NCBI RefSeq assembly: GCF_014653945.1 | Contig: NZ_BNAU01000004.1 | Coordinates: 62,001-126,000, forward strand | Length of the DNA stretch: 64,000 nucleotides | Direction of reading: 5' to 3' | Origin: Amycolatopsis deserti | GTDB taxonomy: Bacteria; Actinomycetota; Actinomycetes; Mycobacteriales; Pseudonocardiaceae | Part shown: positions 54,322 through 62,407 of the stretch, in pieces | Position numbering within the stretch: the stretch's first letter is position 1 | Layout of the letters: each line of letters begins with the position of its first letter | Program-made: the position numbers and the translations under genes | Notes under the pieces: model-generated | Database searches by the model: none | Told to the model about the DNA's origin: nothing | Seen by the model: only the letters and a program-made list of their open reading frames with translations

Positions 54322-54760
54322 GTCGGGTTGCCTGTGGGCTGGCAGGTGCCTGGGCTGGGGCAGGCTCGCGGGCCCGGCGCAGTTTGGCTGGGCCGGGCCG
54401 CGAGCCGGGGAGACGTAGTCGGGTTGCTGGCGGGCCGACGAGCGCCCGAGGCGGGGCACGCTCGCGGGCCCCGCCGGGCTCGGCGGCGCCAGGCCGCGTG
54501 CCCGGGGAGGCGTAGTCGGGTTGCTGGCGGGCCACCAGGTGTTTGGGGCGGGGCACGCCTGCAGGCCTGGCCGGGTTCGGCGGCACCAGACCGCTGGCCC
54601 GGCAGGCCGGGCCGGTTTGCTGGACGGCCAACGAGCTCCCGAGGCGGGGTGCTCGCGGGCCCGGCCAGGTTCGACGAAACCAGGCCGCAGCGCGGGCCCG
54701 ACGGGGTTCGGCAGCGCCGGGCCGCGGGCTGGGAAGGCCGCCCTGTTGGAGGGCCGGCGG
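54322..54760. repeat. Tandem array D, units of about 96 bp
   Basis: The marker GTCGGGTTGC recurs at 54322, 54418 and 54515, then in diverged form at 54611 (GCCGGTTTGC) and near 54740. Spacings are 96, 97, 96 and 129. Within units, GGCGGGGCACGCTCGCGGGC and CCGGGGAGGCGTA recur. It fills the gap between the convergent hexosaminidase and sigma factor genes. Degraded copies may extend to about 54860. No gene is supported here. Confidence 0.8.
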
Positions 54761-54886
54761 GTGCCCGGGGCTTGGCGTGGCACGGTGCTTGTTCGGCCGG
54801 ACCGGGTGGCGTGACGGTCGGCCTGTTCAGCCGGGCCGGGCGCGCGCCGGGGCGGCCTGTTCAGCCAACTGGAGAGCCGACCACTG

Positions 54887-54914
54887 CCCAGGGCTTGCCG
54901 CGGCAAGTCCTGGG
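54887..54914 (-). terminator. Hairpin beyond the sigma factor gene
   Basis: CCCAGGGCTTGCCG (54887-54900) and CGGCAAGTCCTGGG (54901-54914) form a 14-bp inverted repeat with one mismatch and no loop to speak of. It lies 34 bp after the sigma factor stop. Confidence 0.55.
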
Positions 54915-54947
54915 TCCGGCGGGATCGAGCGGCCGGCGGCGAGCCCG

Positions 54948-55865
54948 TCAAGCATCCGCGGCGCGTTCGGCTTCTCGGAGGGCTGTCCAGGCGTCCGCGA
55001 CCGGCGCGAGGTGTCCGAGCTTCTCCGGGTTGCTGACCGTGCGGATGTTCTGGATCTGACCGTCCGCGATGTCGAACGCCCAGATGCTGATCACCCCACC
55101 CGCACGATCGCGGAAGATGGCGCCTGGCTGGGCGTTCACCGGGTGCGGCTGGACCTGCGCGGCGATCCGGGCGAACAGCGGCATGAGCGTCGCCAGGACC
55201 TCGGTCACCGCCTGGGCTCCGGTGAACCGCTCGGCCCACTGCGGGGCCTTCCCGCCGCCGTCGCCGACCAGCTGGACGTCCGCGGCCAGCAACTCGGTCA
55301 AGCCGTCGACGTTCCCCTCCCGGAAGGCGTCCAGGAACCGGCCGGCCAGCTCCTCCCGCTTGGCCCGGTCGGCTTCGAACCGCGGCCGGCCCGCCTCCAC
55401 GTGCCGGCGCGCCCGCACCGCCAGCTGACGGCACGCCGCCTCCGAGCGACCCACCGCGGAAGCGATCTCGGGAAAGCCGAACCCGAACACCTCGCGCAGC
55501 ACGAAGACCGCCCGCTCCAACGGGCTGAGCCGCTCCAACAGGAGCAGAGCCGCCATCGACAACGAGTCCGCCAGCTCCGCCGACCGCTGCGGGTCCTGGT
55601 ACGGATCGGCCAGCAGCGGCTCGGGGAACCACGGCCCGAGGTACTCCTCCCGCCGGACGCGAGCCGACCGCAACACGTCGATCGCGACCCGGCTCACGGT
55701 CGCCGACAGGAACGCCTTGACCGACTCCGGCCGCGCCGGCGACGCCGCGAAGCGCAGCCAGGTTTCCTGCACCGCGTCCTCGGCTTCGCTCACGCTGCCC
55801 AGCAGCCGGTAGGCGATGGAGAACAGCAGCGGCCGCAGCTCCTGGAACTCCTCGGCACGGCTCAC
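54948..55865 (-). CDS. ECF sigma factor, SigJ/ECF41 type
   Basis: 305 residues. Sigma region 2 (FQELRPLLFSIAYRLLGSVSEAEDAVQETWLRF), region 4 (LSPLERAVFVLREVFGFGFPEIASAVGRSEAACRQLAVRARRHVE) and a C-terminal SnoaL-like domain (about 185-305) that in ECF41 sigma factors takes the place of an anti-sigma protein. GTG 55865 overlaps the stop of the upstream SDR gene (GTGA). ECF41 genes usually pair with an oxidoreductase or carboxymuconolactone decarboxylase gene, and the SDR fits that role. Confidence 0.92.
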   Translation of the reverse strand: MSRAEEFQELRPLLFSIAYRLLGSVSEAEDAVQETWLRFAASPARPESVKAFLSATVSRVAIDVLRSARVRREEYLGPWFPEPLLADPYQDPQRSAELADSLSMAALLLLERLSPLERAVFVLREVFGFGFPEIASAVGRSEAACRQLAVRARRHVEAGRPRFEADRAKREELAGRFLDAFREGNVDGLTELLAADVQLVGDGGGKAPQWAERFTGAQAVTEVLATLMPLFARIAAQVQPHPVNAQPGAIFRDRAGGVISIWAFDIADGQIQNIRTVSNPEKLGHLAPVADAWTALREAERAADA

Positions 55866-56607
55866 CACGGCATCGGGCCCTCCTCGGCGAAAAACCCGCC
55901 CGTGGGTCCGTCCGGGCCGAGCGTCGCCATCCGCACCACGACCGCGGCGCCCTGCGCGACCGTGAGGAACCCGGTGTGGTTGTTGCTGTCGGTGTCGACG
56001 AAACCGGGGGCGACCGCGTTGACCAGGATCCCGTCCTTGCGCAGCTCGTTGGCGTACTGCACGGTCAGCGCGCACAGAGCGGTCTTGGACGGGCTGTACG
56101 CCGCCGACGGCACCAGCGCCGCGAACGGGCCGTCCGGGTCGCTGGTCAAGGTCAGCGAGGCGGCGTGACTGCTGACGTTCACGATGCGCGGCGCCGGCGA
56201 CCGCCGCAGCAGTGGCAACATCGCGTTGGTCACCGCGATCACACCGAACACGTTGGTCTCGAACACCGCGCGGACCATGTCCAGGTCGACCGAGCTGGGG
56301 ATCTGGTCGCGCGCGTCTTCGGGGTTGACCTGCCCGGACCCGGTGATGCCGGCGTTGTCACCAGCACGTCGAGCCGGCAGAACCGCTCCTCGACCTGCCG
56401 CGCGGCCTGCTCGATCGTCGCTGGATCGGTGACGTCCAGGGTCACCGCGTGCCCGCCCAGCGCCGCGGCCGCCTCCTCGCCGCGCTGCCGGTCCCTGGCG
56501 CCGATCAACACCGTCATGCCGAGTGCGGCCAGTTGCTCGGCCACCCCGCGGCCGATTCCCTTGTTCGCTCCGGTGACCAGCGCGACCTTCGGCTGTTCGC
56601 TCATCAT
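55862..56607 (-). pseudogene. SDR family oxidoreductase, frameshifted
   Basis: Two frames make one short-chain dehydrogenase of about 248 residues. The N-terminal part has VALVTGANKGIGRGVAEQL (nucleotide-binding) and ends RLDVLV; the C-terminal part begins NAGITGSG and contains NVSSHAASL, catalytic YSPSK and NAVAPGFVDTD. Between them the expected DVLVNNAG is broken: one base is missing next to 56358 (a lost A on the coding strand). The region length (746 bp) is two short of a multiple of three, as a single deletion predicts. ATG 56607 follows AAGGAG. Coupled to the ECF sigma gene. Confidence 0.85.
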
Positions 56608-56678
56608 CAGCTCCTTGCTCGGCGAGTGTGCTCGGAACCCGAGACGAGACAGCAGGCCGCCCTGTGACATCCGGTCGA

Positions 56679-56715
56679 GTAGACACCGTCTACAAATCTT
56701 GATAGACAGTGTCTA
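56679..56715. promoter_or_regulatory. Two operator dyads between SDR and SGNH genes
   Basis: GTAGACACCGTCTAC (56679-56693) and TAGACAGTGTCTA (56703-56715) are both TAGAC-GTCTA palindromes, centred 23 bp apart. They lie between divergent genes, so one regulator could control both; the TetR gene downstream is a candidate. Confidence 0.65.
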
Positions 56716-56745
56716 CCAGGTGAACACCGGATGTCGGAGAGCTGA

Positions 56746-57555
56746 ATGGGCTATCAGAGGTTCGTGGTCCTCGGCGACAGCTGCGCGGAAGGCCTGCACG
56801 ACCCGTACCCGGGGACCAACGTCTACCGCGGCTGGGCCGACCTGGCCGCGGCGACGCTCGCGCAGGACGACCCTTCGTTCCGGTACGCCAACCTGGCCGT
56901 CCGCGGCCGCCGCCTGGACCAGATCATCGTCGAGCAGATCCCCGCGGCCCTGGACCTCAAGCCGGACCTGGTCGCCCTCTTCGGCGGCGCCAACGACGTC
57001 ATGACCCGCACCTACCGCGCCGAGGTCGTGGCGAAGCGGGTGGACGCGGCGATCCGCATGCTCACCCGCGCCACGCCGACCGTCGTCGTCTTCACGCTCA
57101 GCGACGTCTCCGGCCGCGTGCCCGGCCTGCTGCGCATCCGGCACCGGCTGGAAGCGCTCAACGAGGCGATTCACACCTCCGCGGCCAAGTACGGCGCCCG
57201 AGTGGTCGACCTGTGGGGCGAAGAAGCCGTGCACGACCTGCGTTACTTCGGCCCGGACCGGCTGCACCTCTCCGAGTACGGACACCGCCGCCTGGCCGCG
57301 CACCTGCTCACCAGCCTGGGCGTCGACTACGACCCGGCCTGGCTGGCGCCCTTGCCCGGCGAACCCCTGCGCCCCGGCCTGCGCGCGCACGCCGGCTGGG
57401 TGTGGCGCGAAGTCCTGCCGGTGATGGTCACGCGCACCCGCAACTGGTTCACCGGCCGGTCCCCCGGCGACGGTTTCGCGCCCAAGCGCCCCGACCTGCT
57501 CCCCGTCATCGCCGACGAGCTGGCGTCGTGGAAAACGATCCCCGGCAGCGCCTGA
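56746..57555 (+). CDS. SGNH/GDSL hydrolase
   Basis: 269 residues, cytoplasmic. SGNH blocks are visible: VVLGDSCAEGL (Ser in block I), Gly in NLAVRGRRL, Asn in FGGANDVM, and the C-terminal DRLHLSEYGHRRLAAHLL (Asp-x-x-His). Probably an esterase or lipase on small acyl esters; substrate unknown. ATG 56746 lies 30 bp after the second operator dyad. The last 28 bp overlap the next gene, a TetR regulator. Confidence 0.9.
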   Translation: MGYQRFVVLGDSCAEGLHDPYPGTNVYRGWADLAAATLAQDDPSFRYANLAVRGRRLDQIIVEQIPAALDLKPDLVALFGGANDVMTRTYRAEVVAKRVDAAIRMLTRATPTVVVFTLSDVSGRVPGLLRIRHRLEALNEAIHTSAAKYGARVVDLWGEEAVHDLRYFGPDRLHLSEYGHRRLAAHLLTSLGVDYDPAWLAPLPGEPLRPGLRAHAGWVWREVLPVMVTRTRNWFTGRSPGDGFAPKRPDLLPVIADELASWKTIPGSA

Positions 57556-58094
57556 TCGACAGCGCGATCGCCGTTCTGACGAGCGAGGGTGTCGAGGCCG
57601 TCACCCTGCGGCGGATCGCACGCGAAGCCGGCGTCTCGCACGGCGCGCCCCTGCGGCACTTCGCCGGGCGGGCCGAACTGCTCGCCGCGGTCGCCGCGTC
57701 CGGGTTCGCGGAGCTGCGCGACCGGGCGGCCGACCTGCCCGACGACAGTCCGCAGCAACGGCTGCTGACCGCGTGCCGCCGCTACCTCGACTTCGCGCTG
57801 GCGAACCCGGCCATGTTCGAGCTGATGTTCCGGCCGGACCTGATCGACGTGCGTGAACCCGAACTGGCCCGGCTCTCCAACGCGGTGTTCGAGCAGTTCC
57901 TGGACCTGGTCACCCAGGCCCAGGCCGGCGGCTGGCGCCGGGGCACCGCTTCGCGCCCGTTGGCCGCGTCGCTGTGGGCGTCCCTGCACGGGCTGGCCGC
58001 GTTGTGGCTGCGCGGCGGGCTCCCCTCGGCGGCGGAATCGTCCGATGTGGAGCACACGCTGGCCGTCACGCTCAACACCTACCTGCGCCCCTGA
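57528..58094 (+). CDS. TetR family regulator
   Basis: 188 residues with the HTH RLIDSAIAVLTSEGVEAVTLRRIAREAGVSHGAPLRHFAGRAELL and a WHG-like C-terminal domain (GLAALWLRGGL). GTG 57528 lies within the end of the SGNH hydrolase gene, so it is co-translated with it. It is the likely regulator of the two dyads upstream of that operon and the divergent SDR-sigma genes (inference). It ends 4 bp from the convergent metal ATPase. Confidence 0.88.
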   Translation: MENDPRQRLIDSAIAVLTSEGVEAVTLRRIAREAGVSHGAPLRHFAGRAELLAAVAASGFAELRDRAADLPDDSPQQRLLTACRRYLDFALANPAMFELMFRPDLIDVREPELARLSNAVFEQFLDLVTQAQAGGWRRGTASRPLAASLWASLHGLAALWLRGGLPSAAESSDVEHTLAVTLNTYLRP

Positions 58095-58098
58095 CGTC

Positions 58099-59919
58099 TC
58101 AACCGCGCCAGGCCTTCTCGCGCAGCAGCCGCAAGCCGTTCAGCGCCACCAGCACCGTCGAGCCCTCGTGACCGGCAACGCCGAGCGGCAGCGGCAGCTC
58201 GCCGAACAGGTCCCACAGCACCAGCCCGACGATGAACGCGGCAGCGATCGCGAGGTTGGCCAGCACGAGCCGGCGCGCGCGGCGGGCCAGCGCGACGACC
58301 GCGGGGATCGCCGTCAGTTCGTCCCGCACGACGACCGCGTCGGCCGTCTCCAGCGCCAGGTCCGAGCCGGCGCGTCCCATGGCGATGCCGGTGCTCGCCG
58401 CGGCCAGTGCGGGCGCGTCGTTCACCCCGTCGCCGACCACCAGGACCCGTTCGCCCAATTCGCGGACGGCCGCGACCTTGTCCTGCGGCAGCAGCCCGGC
58501 CCGTACGTCGGTGATGCCCACCTCGGCCGCCACCCGGGCCGCGGCCTGCGCGTTGTCCCCGGTCAACAGCACGGGCGACGTCCCGGCCAACGCAGCCACC
58601 GCGGCACGCGCGTCCGGGCGCACGCGGTCGGCCAGCCCGAGCACCCCGGCCGGTTCGCCGTCGACCCGCACGAGCACCGCGGTCCGTCCACCGGCCTCGA
58701 CCTCACGCACCACGTCGCTGTCGTCCCGGCCGACGAACACCTGCCGCCCGTCGACCACCGCATGCACGCCGCGACCGGGCTCCGCGCGGAAGTCCCGCGC
58801 CACCGGCACCCGGTCCGCGGCCGCCACGATCGCCCGGCCCAGCGGGTGCTCGCTCGACTGCTCCGCACCGGCCGCGTACCGCAGAACGTCCTCTTCGGAC
58901 ATCCCCAGTGGACGGACCTCGACCACCCGCGGTGATCCCTCGGTCAGGGTGCCGGTCTTGTCGAACGCGACCCGCTCGGTCGTGCCGAGCCGCTCCAGCA
59001 CCACGGCCGACTTGACCAGCACGCCGTGCCGTCCGGCGTTCGCGATGGCCGACAGCAGCGGCGGCATGGTCGCCAGCACCACCGCGCACGGCGACGCGAC
59101 GATCATGAACGTCATCGCGCGCAGCAGCGTCTCCTGCAGCCCGGCGCCGAAGGCCAGCGGGACCAGGAACAACGCCAGGGTCGCCACCACCACGCAGACC
59201 GAGTAGCGCTGCTCGATCTTCTCGATGAACATCTGCGTCTTCGCCTTGGTCGCGGACGCCTCCTCGACCATCGTGACGATCCGCGCCAGCACCGTGTCCG
59301 ACGAATCACGCGTGACCCGGACCCGCAGCACCCCGGTGCCGTTCAGCGTGCCGGCGAACACCTCGTCGCCGACGGCCTTGGGCACCGGCATCGACTCACC
59401 GGTGATCGACGACTGGTCCACCTCGCTCGCGCCGTCCAGCACGACGCCGTCCCCGCCGATGCGCTCCCCCGGCCGGACCACGAACTCGTCGCCGACCTCG
59501 TAGCTGTCCGCCTCCCCGGCCAGGTCGAGCAGGCTGCGCACCGAATCCGCGGTCCGCTGCGTCGCGACGGCCTCCAGCGCGCCGGAGGTCGCGAAGATGA
59601 CGATCAGCAGGCCGCCGTCGAGCACCTGCCCGATCGCCGCCGCCCCCACGGCGGCGACGACCATCAGCAGGTCCACGTCCAGCGTCCGCTCCCGCAGCGC
59701 CTGCAGCCCGGCGAGCAGCGGCTCCCACCCGCCGGCCGCGTAACAGCCCAGGTAGAGGGCCCAGTACAGCCACACCGGGCCACCGCCGAGGTCGGCCGCG
59801 AGACCGGCCAGGAACAGCACCAGGGCGGCCAGCGCCCACCGGACCTCGGGCAGCAGCAGCCGCCGGACCGGACGGACGGGGGTCGCTTTGTCGATCACCT
59901 GAACCACGAGCCGAAGCAT
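58099..59919 (-). CDS. ctpJ: P1B-4 type Co/Ni-exporting ATPase
   Basis: 606 residues from ATG 59919. P-type ATPase with phosphorylation motif DKTGTLTEG, TGES-like ITGESMPVP, hinge GDGVNDAPAL, and the two P1B-4 membrane signatures SPCAVV and HEGSTVLVALN. It lacks an N-terminal HMA domain, as in CtpJ/NmtA of mycobacteria, which exports Co and Ni. ATG 59931 lies inside the operator, and a leaderless GTG 59907 is possible, so the start is uncertain by eight residues. Divergent NmtR supports the metal assignment. Confidence 0.9.
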   Translation of the reverse strand: MLRLVVQVIDKATPVRPVRRLLLPEVRWALAALVLFLAGLAADLGGGPVWLYWALYLGCYAAGGWEPLLAGLQALRERTLDVDLLMVVAAVGAAAIGQVLDGGLLIVIFATSGALEAVATQRTADSVRSLLDLAGEADSYEVGDEFVVRPGERIGGDGVVLDGASEVDQSSITGESMPVPKAVGDEVFAGTLNGTGVLRVRVTRDSSDTVLARIVTMVEEASATKAKTQMFIEKIEQRYSVCVVVATLALFLVPLAFGAGLQETLLRAMTFMIVASPCAVVLATMPPLLSAIANAGRHGVLVKSAVVLERLGTTERVAFDKTGTLTEGSPRVVEVRPLGMSEEDVLRYAAGAEQSSEHPLGRAIVAAADRVPVARDFRAEPGRGVHAVVDGRQVFVGRDDSDVVREVEAGGRTAVLVRVDGEPAGVLGLADRVRPDARAAVAALAGTSPVLLTGDNAQAAARVAAEVGITDVRAGLLPQDKVAAVRELGERVLVVGDGVNDAPALAAASTGIAMGRAGSDLALETADAVVVRDELTAIPAVVALARRARRLVLANLAIAAAFIVGLVLWDLFGELPLPLGVAGHEGSTVLVALNGLRLLREKAWRG

Positions 59920-59923
59920 ACCG

Positions 59924-59951
59924 GAACACATGAAGACGTCTACATGTGTTC
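59924..59951. promoter_or_regulatory. NmtR operator candidate
   Basis: GAACACATG (59924-59932) and CATGTGTTC (59943-59951) are exact inverted arms 10 bp apart, between ctpJ and nmtR. TAGAAT (59958-59963) could be the -10 of a leaderless nmtR transcript starting near GTG 59970. Confidence 0.75.
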
Positions 59952-59969
59952 TTCGACTAGAATCGTCTC

Positions 59970-60326
59970 GTGGGTCACGGAGTCAACGGCAAGGACAGGC
60001 CGGCGGCGTCGCTGGACGCCCAGAGCGCGGCGACCGTCGCCGCGACCCTGCAGGCGCTGGCCACGCCGAGCCGCCTGCTGATGCTGACCCGGCTGCGGCA
60101 GGGGCCGTGCGCGGTCGGCGAGCTGGCCGAGGCGGTCGGGATGGAGCAGTCCGCGGTGAGCCACCAGCTCCGGCTGCTGCGCAACCTCGGCCTGGTCACC
60201 GGGCAGCGATCCGGCCGCAGCATCGTCTACAGCCTCTACGACAACCACGTCGCCCAGCTGCTCGACGAGGCCGTTTACCACATCGAGCACCTCCGCCTCG
60301 GCGTTCCGGACAGCACGAGCGCCTGA
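59970..60326 (+). CDS. nmtR: NmtR-like Ni/Co-sensing ArsR repressor
   Basis: 118 residues, very close to M. tuberculosis NmtR as I recall it: MGHGVNG start, LQALATPSRLLMLTRL, the HTH MEQSAVSHQLRLLRNLGLV and GRSIVYSLYDNHVAQLLDEA. The alpha5 metal ligands Asp91, His93, His104 and His107 and N-terminal His3 are at the same numbers. The further His109 of NmtR is Arg, and the His near 116 is absent, so the C-terminal tail ligands are reduced. It represses the divergent ctpJ until Ni or Co binds. Confidence 0.92.
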   Translation: MGHGVNGKDRPAASLDAQSAATVAATLQALATPSRLLMLTRLRQGPCAVGELAEAVGMEQSAVSHQLRLLRNLGLVTGQRSGRSIVYSLYDNHVAQLLDEAVYHIEHLRLGVPDSTSA

Positions 60327-60342
60327 CTGGCAAAGTGGTGGC

Positions 60343-60834
60343 GTGACAACGCCCGTGGTGGATCTGCGCCCGCCCGCGAACCTGGTCAGCCGCAAGGCCG
60401 TGCTGTTCTGGGCCACGCGCGCGGCGATCGGCTGGGTCGTCGTGCTCGCCGGCGGCGGGGTGTGGCTCGCGCTGACCGGCTGGTTCCCGCTGGTCGTCGC
60501 CCTCGTCGTGGCCGGGGTGCTCGCGGTCGCGCACCTGGCCGTCATGCCGCAGTGGCGCTTCCGCGTGCACCGCTGGGAGACCACGCCCCAGGTCGTCTAC
60601 ACGCAGTCCGGCTGGATCGACCAGGAGCGCCGCATCGCGCCGGTGTCGCGGATCCAGACCGTCGACACCGAGCGCGGCCCGCTGGAGCGGCTGTTCGGGC
60701 TGGCGAACTTGACCGTCACCACGGCGTCGGCGCGTGGCCCGGTCCAGATCCACGGCCTGGACTACGAGGTCGCGCAGCGGCTGACCCAGGAACTCGCCAC
60801 GCTCACGCAGGCCACGCCGGGGGACGCGACGTGA
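60343..60834 (+). CDS. PH domain membrane protein, YdbS-like
   Basis: 163 residues. Two hydrophobic helices (about 25-70) then a bacterial PH (bPH2) domain: WETTPQVVYTQSGWIDQERRIAPVSRIQTVDTERGPLERLFGLANLTVTTAS. Relatives are encoded as YdbS-YdbT pairs; in Bacillus they are linked to resistance to Amyloliquecidin-type lantibiotics. GTG 60343 is 17 bp after nmtR, so the genes may share a transcript. Its stop overlaps the next start (GTGA). Confidence 0.85.
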   Translation: MTTPVVDLRPPANLVSRKAVLFWATRAAIGWVVVLAGGGVWLALTGWFPLVVALVVAGVLAVAHLAVMPQWRFRVHRWETTPQVVYTQSGWIDQERRIAPVSRIQTVDTERGPLERLFGLANLTVTTASARGPVQIHGLDYEVAQRLTQELATLTQATPGDAT

Positions 60835-62306
60835 GCGAGGACTGGCACCGGCTCAGCGCCCGCATGCTCGCGGTCCACCCGGTGCAGGAGGTCGTGCGGC
60901 TGCTGCCGGTGCTGATCGGCGTGCTGTTCATCGGCCGCGGCGGCCAGGGGCAGATCTGGAGCCTCGTCGGCCTCGGCCTGGCGATCGCGGCCGGGCTGCT
61001 GCGCTGGTTCACCACGACCTACCAGATCACCGCCGAGCACGTGCGGGTGCGGCGCGGGCTGCTCAGCCGCAAGGAGCTGTCCGTGCCGCGCGACCGGATC
61101 CGCACGGTCGACCTGACTTCCCGTCCGCTGCAACGGATCCTCGGGCTGAGCCGGGTGGTGATCGGCACCGGCCGCGGCGACTGGCAGGGCGCGGCAGGCG
61201 TCACGCTGGACTCCCTGGCGACCGCGGATGCCGCGCGGTTGCGGGAAGAACTGCTGCACCGGCGCACCGAGCAGTCCGCGGGCCTGGTCGACGTGCTGGC
61301 CGAGTTGCAGCTGTCGTGGGTGCGGTTCGGGCCGTTCACGCTGTCCGGGATCGCCGCGATCGGTGTCGTGGCCGGGTCGCTGGCGAACCTGTTCAACGAG
61401 GTGCAGATCGACGAGGACGACTTCGGGACGCTGCAGTCGTTGATCGGCCAGGTCGCCTCGGCGCCGGTGTGGGTGATCGTGGCCGGGCTGGTGGTGCTGA
61501 CCGCGGTGCTGGTGTCCGTGCTGTCGGTGATCGCCTACGTCCTGGCGTTCTGGAACTTCCGGCTCGCCCGCGGCGAAGGCACGCTGCGCGTGACGCGCGG
61601 CCTGCTGACCACCCGCCAGACGACGATCGAACTGCGCCGCCTGCGCGGGGCCGAGATCAGCGAGCCGCTGCTGCTGCGGGCGGCCCGCGGTGCCCGGTGC
61701 TCGGCGATCACCACCGGGTTGCGTGGTGAGCACAGCAGTTCCGTGCTGCTGCCGCCCGCGCCGCGCGCGGTGGCGCACCGGGTGGCGGGCGACGTGCTCG
61801 AGGATCCCGCGGCGGCCTCCGCCGAGCTGATCCGGCACGGTCCGCGGGCCCACCTGAGGCGCTACACGCGGGCGTTCCTGTTCGCCGCCGCTGTCACCGG
61901 GTTGTTCGTGCTGCTGTGGTGGCTCGCGGACTGGCCGGCGTGGCTGTGGCAGGTCGCGCTGGCGCTGTTCCCGGCCGGCGCGCTGCTGGCCGAGGACCGC
62001 TACCGCAACCTGGGGCACGCGCTGCGGGACGGCAAGCTGGTGTTCCGGCAGGGCAGCCTGGTGCGGCGGCGGCAGGTGCTGTCGGCCGAGGGGGTGATCG
62101 GCTGGGTGTTCCACCGGTCGTTCTTCCAGCGGCGGGCCGGGCTGATCTCGCTGACCGCGACCACCGCCGCGGGCCGGCAGCACTACACCGGCGTCGACAT
62201 CCCGGCGGCCGAAGCCATCGCCCTCGCCGACGCCGCCGAACCCGGTCTGCTGGAGCCGTTCCTCATCCGGTCAGTCGCCGAGCCCGTCCGGGATCTCCGC
62301 CGCTAA
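60831..62306 (+). CDS. PH domain membrane protein, YdbT-like
   Basis: 491 residues, three bPH2 domains separated by pairs of hydrophobic helices: ITAEHVRVRRGLLSRKELSVPRDRIRTVDLTSRPLQRILGL (first), LRVTRGLLTTRQTTIELRRLRGAEI (second), and LVFRQGSLVRRRQVLSAEGVIGWVFHRSF (third). Architecture fits YdbT. It is coupled to the YdbS-like gene by GTGA overlap. Role unknown, perhaps membrane stress or peptide resistance. A frame running upstream is antisense or overlapping and was not used. Confidence 0.87.
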   Translation: MSEDWHRLSARMLAVHPVQEVVRLLPVLIGVLFIGRGGQGQIWSLVGLGLAIAAGLLRWFTTTYQITAEHVRVRRGLLSRKELSVPRDRIRTVDLTSRPLQRILGLSRVVIGTGRGDWQGAAGVTLDSLATADAARLREELLHRRTEQSAGLVDVLAELQLSWVRFGPFTLSGIAAIGVVAGSLANLFNEVQIDEDDFGTLQSLIGQVASAPVWVIVAGLVVLTAVLVSVLSVIAYVLAFWNFRLARGEGTLRVTRGLLTTRQTTIELRRLRGAEISEPLLLRAARGARCSAITTGLRGEHSSSVLLPPAPRAVAHRVAGDVLEDPAAASAELIRHGPRAHLRRYTRAFLFAAAVTGLFVLLWWLADWPAWLWQVALALFPAGALLAEDRYRNLGHALRDGKLVFRQGSLVRRRQVLSAEGVIGWVFHRSFFQRRAGLISLTATTAAGRQHYTGVDIPAAEAIALADAAEPGLLEPFLIRSVAEPVRDLRR

Positions 62307-62407
62307 CCGGAGCACACCGAGCGAGGTGCGGCAGGCCGTGCAGCTCCTTGCGCTGATCTGCTCGAGCGGACAGCGCCACGCGTCGATCAACTGGCAGAAT
62401 CGGCCGG

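Noticed and set aside
43290..54760. CRISPR arrays
   Set aside because: The repeats are long (96-270 bp), imperfect and directly abutting, with no short identical repeats separated by unique spacers, and no cas genes.
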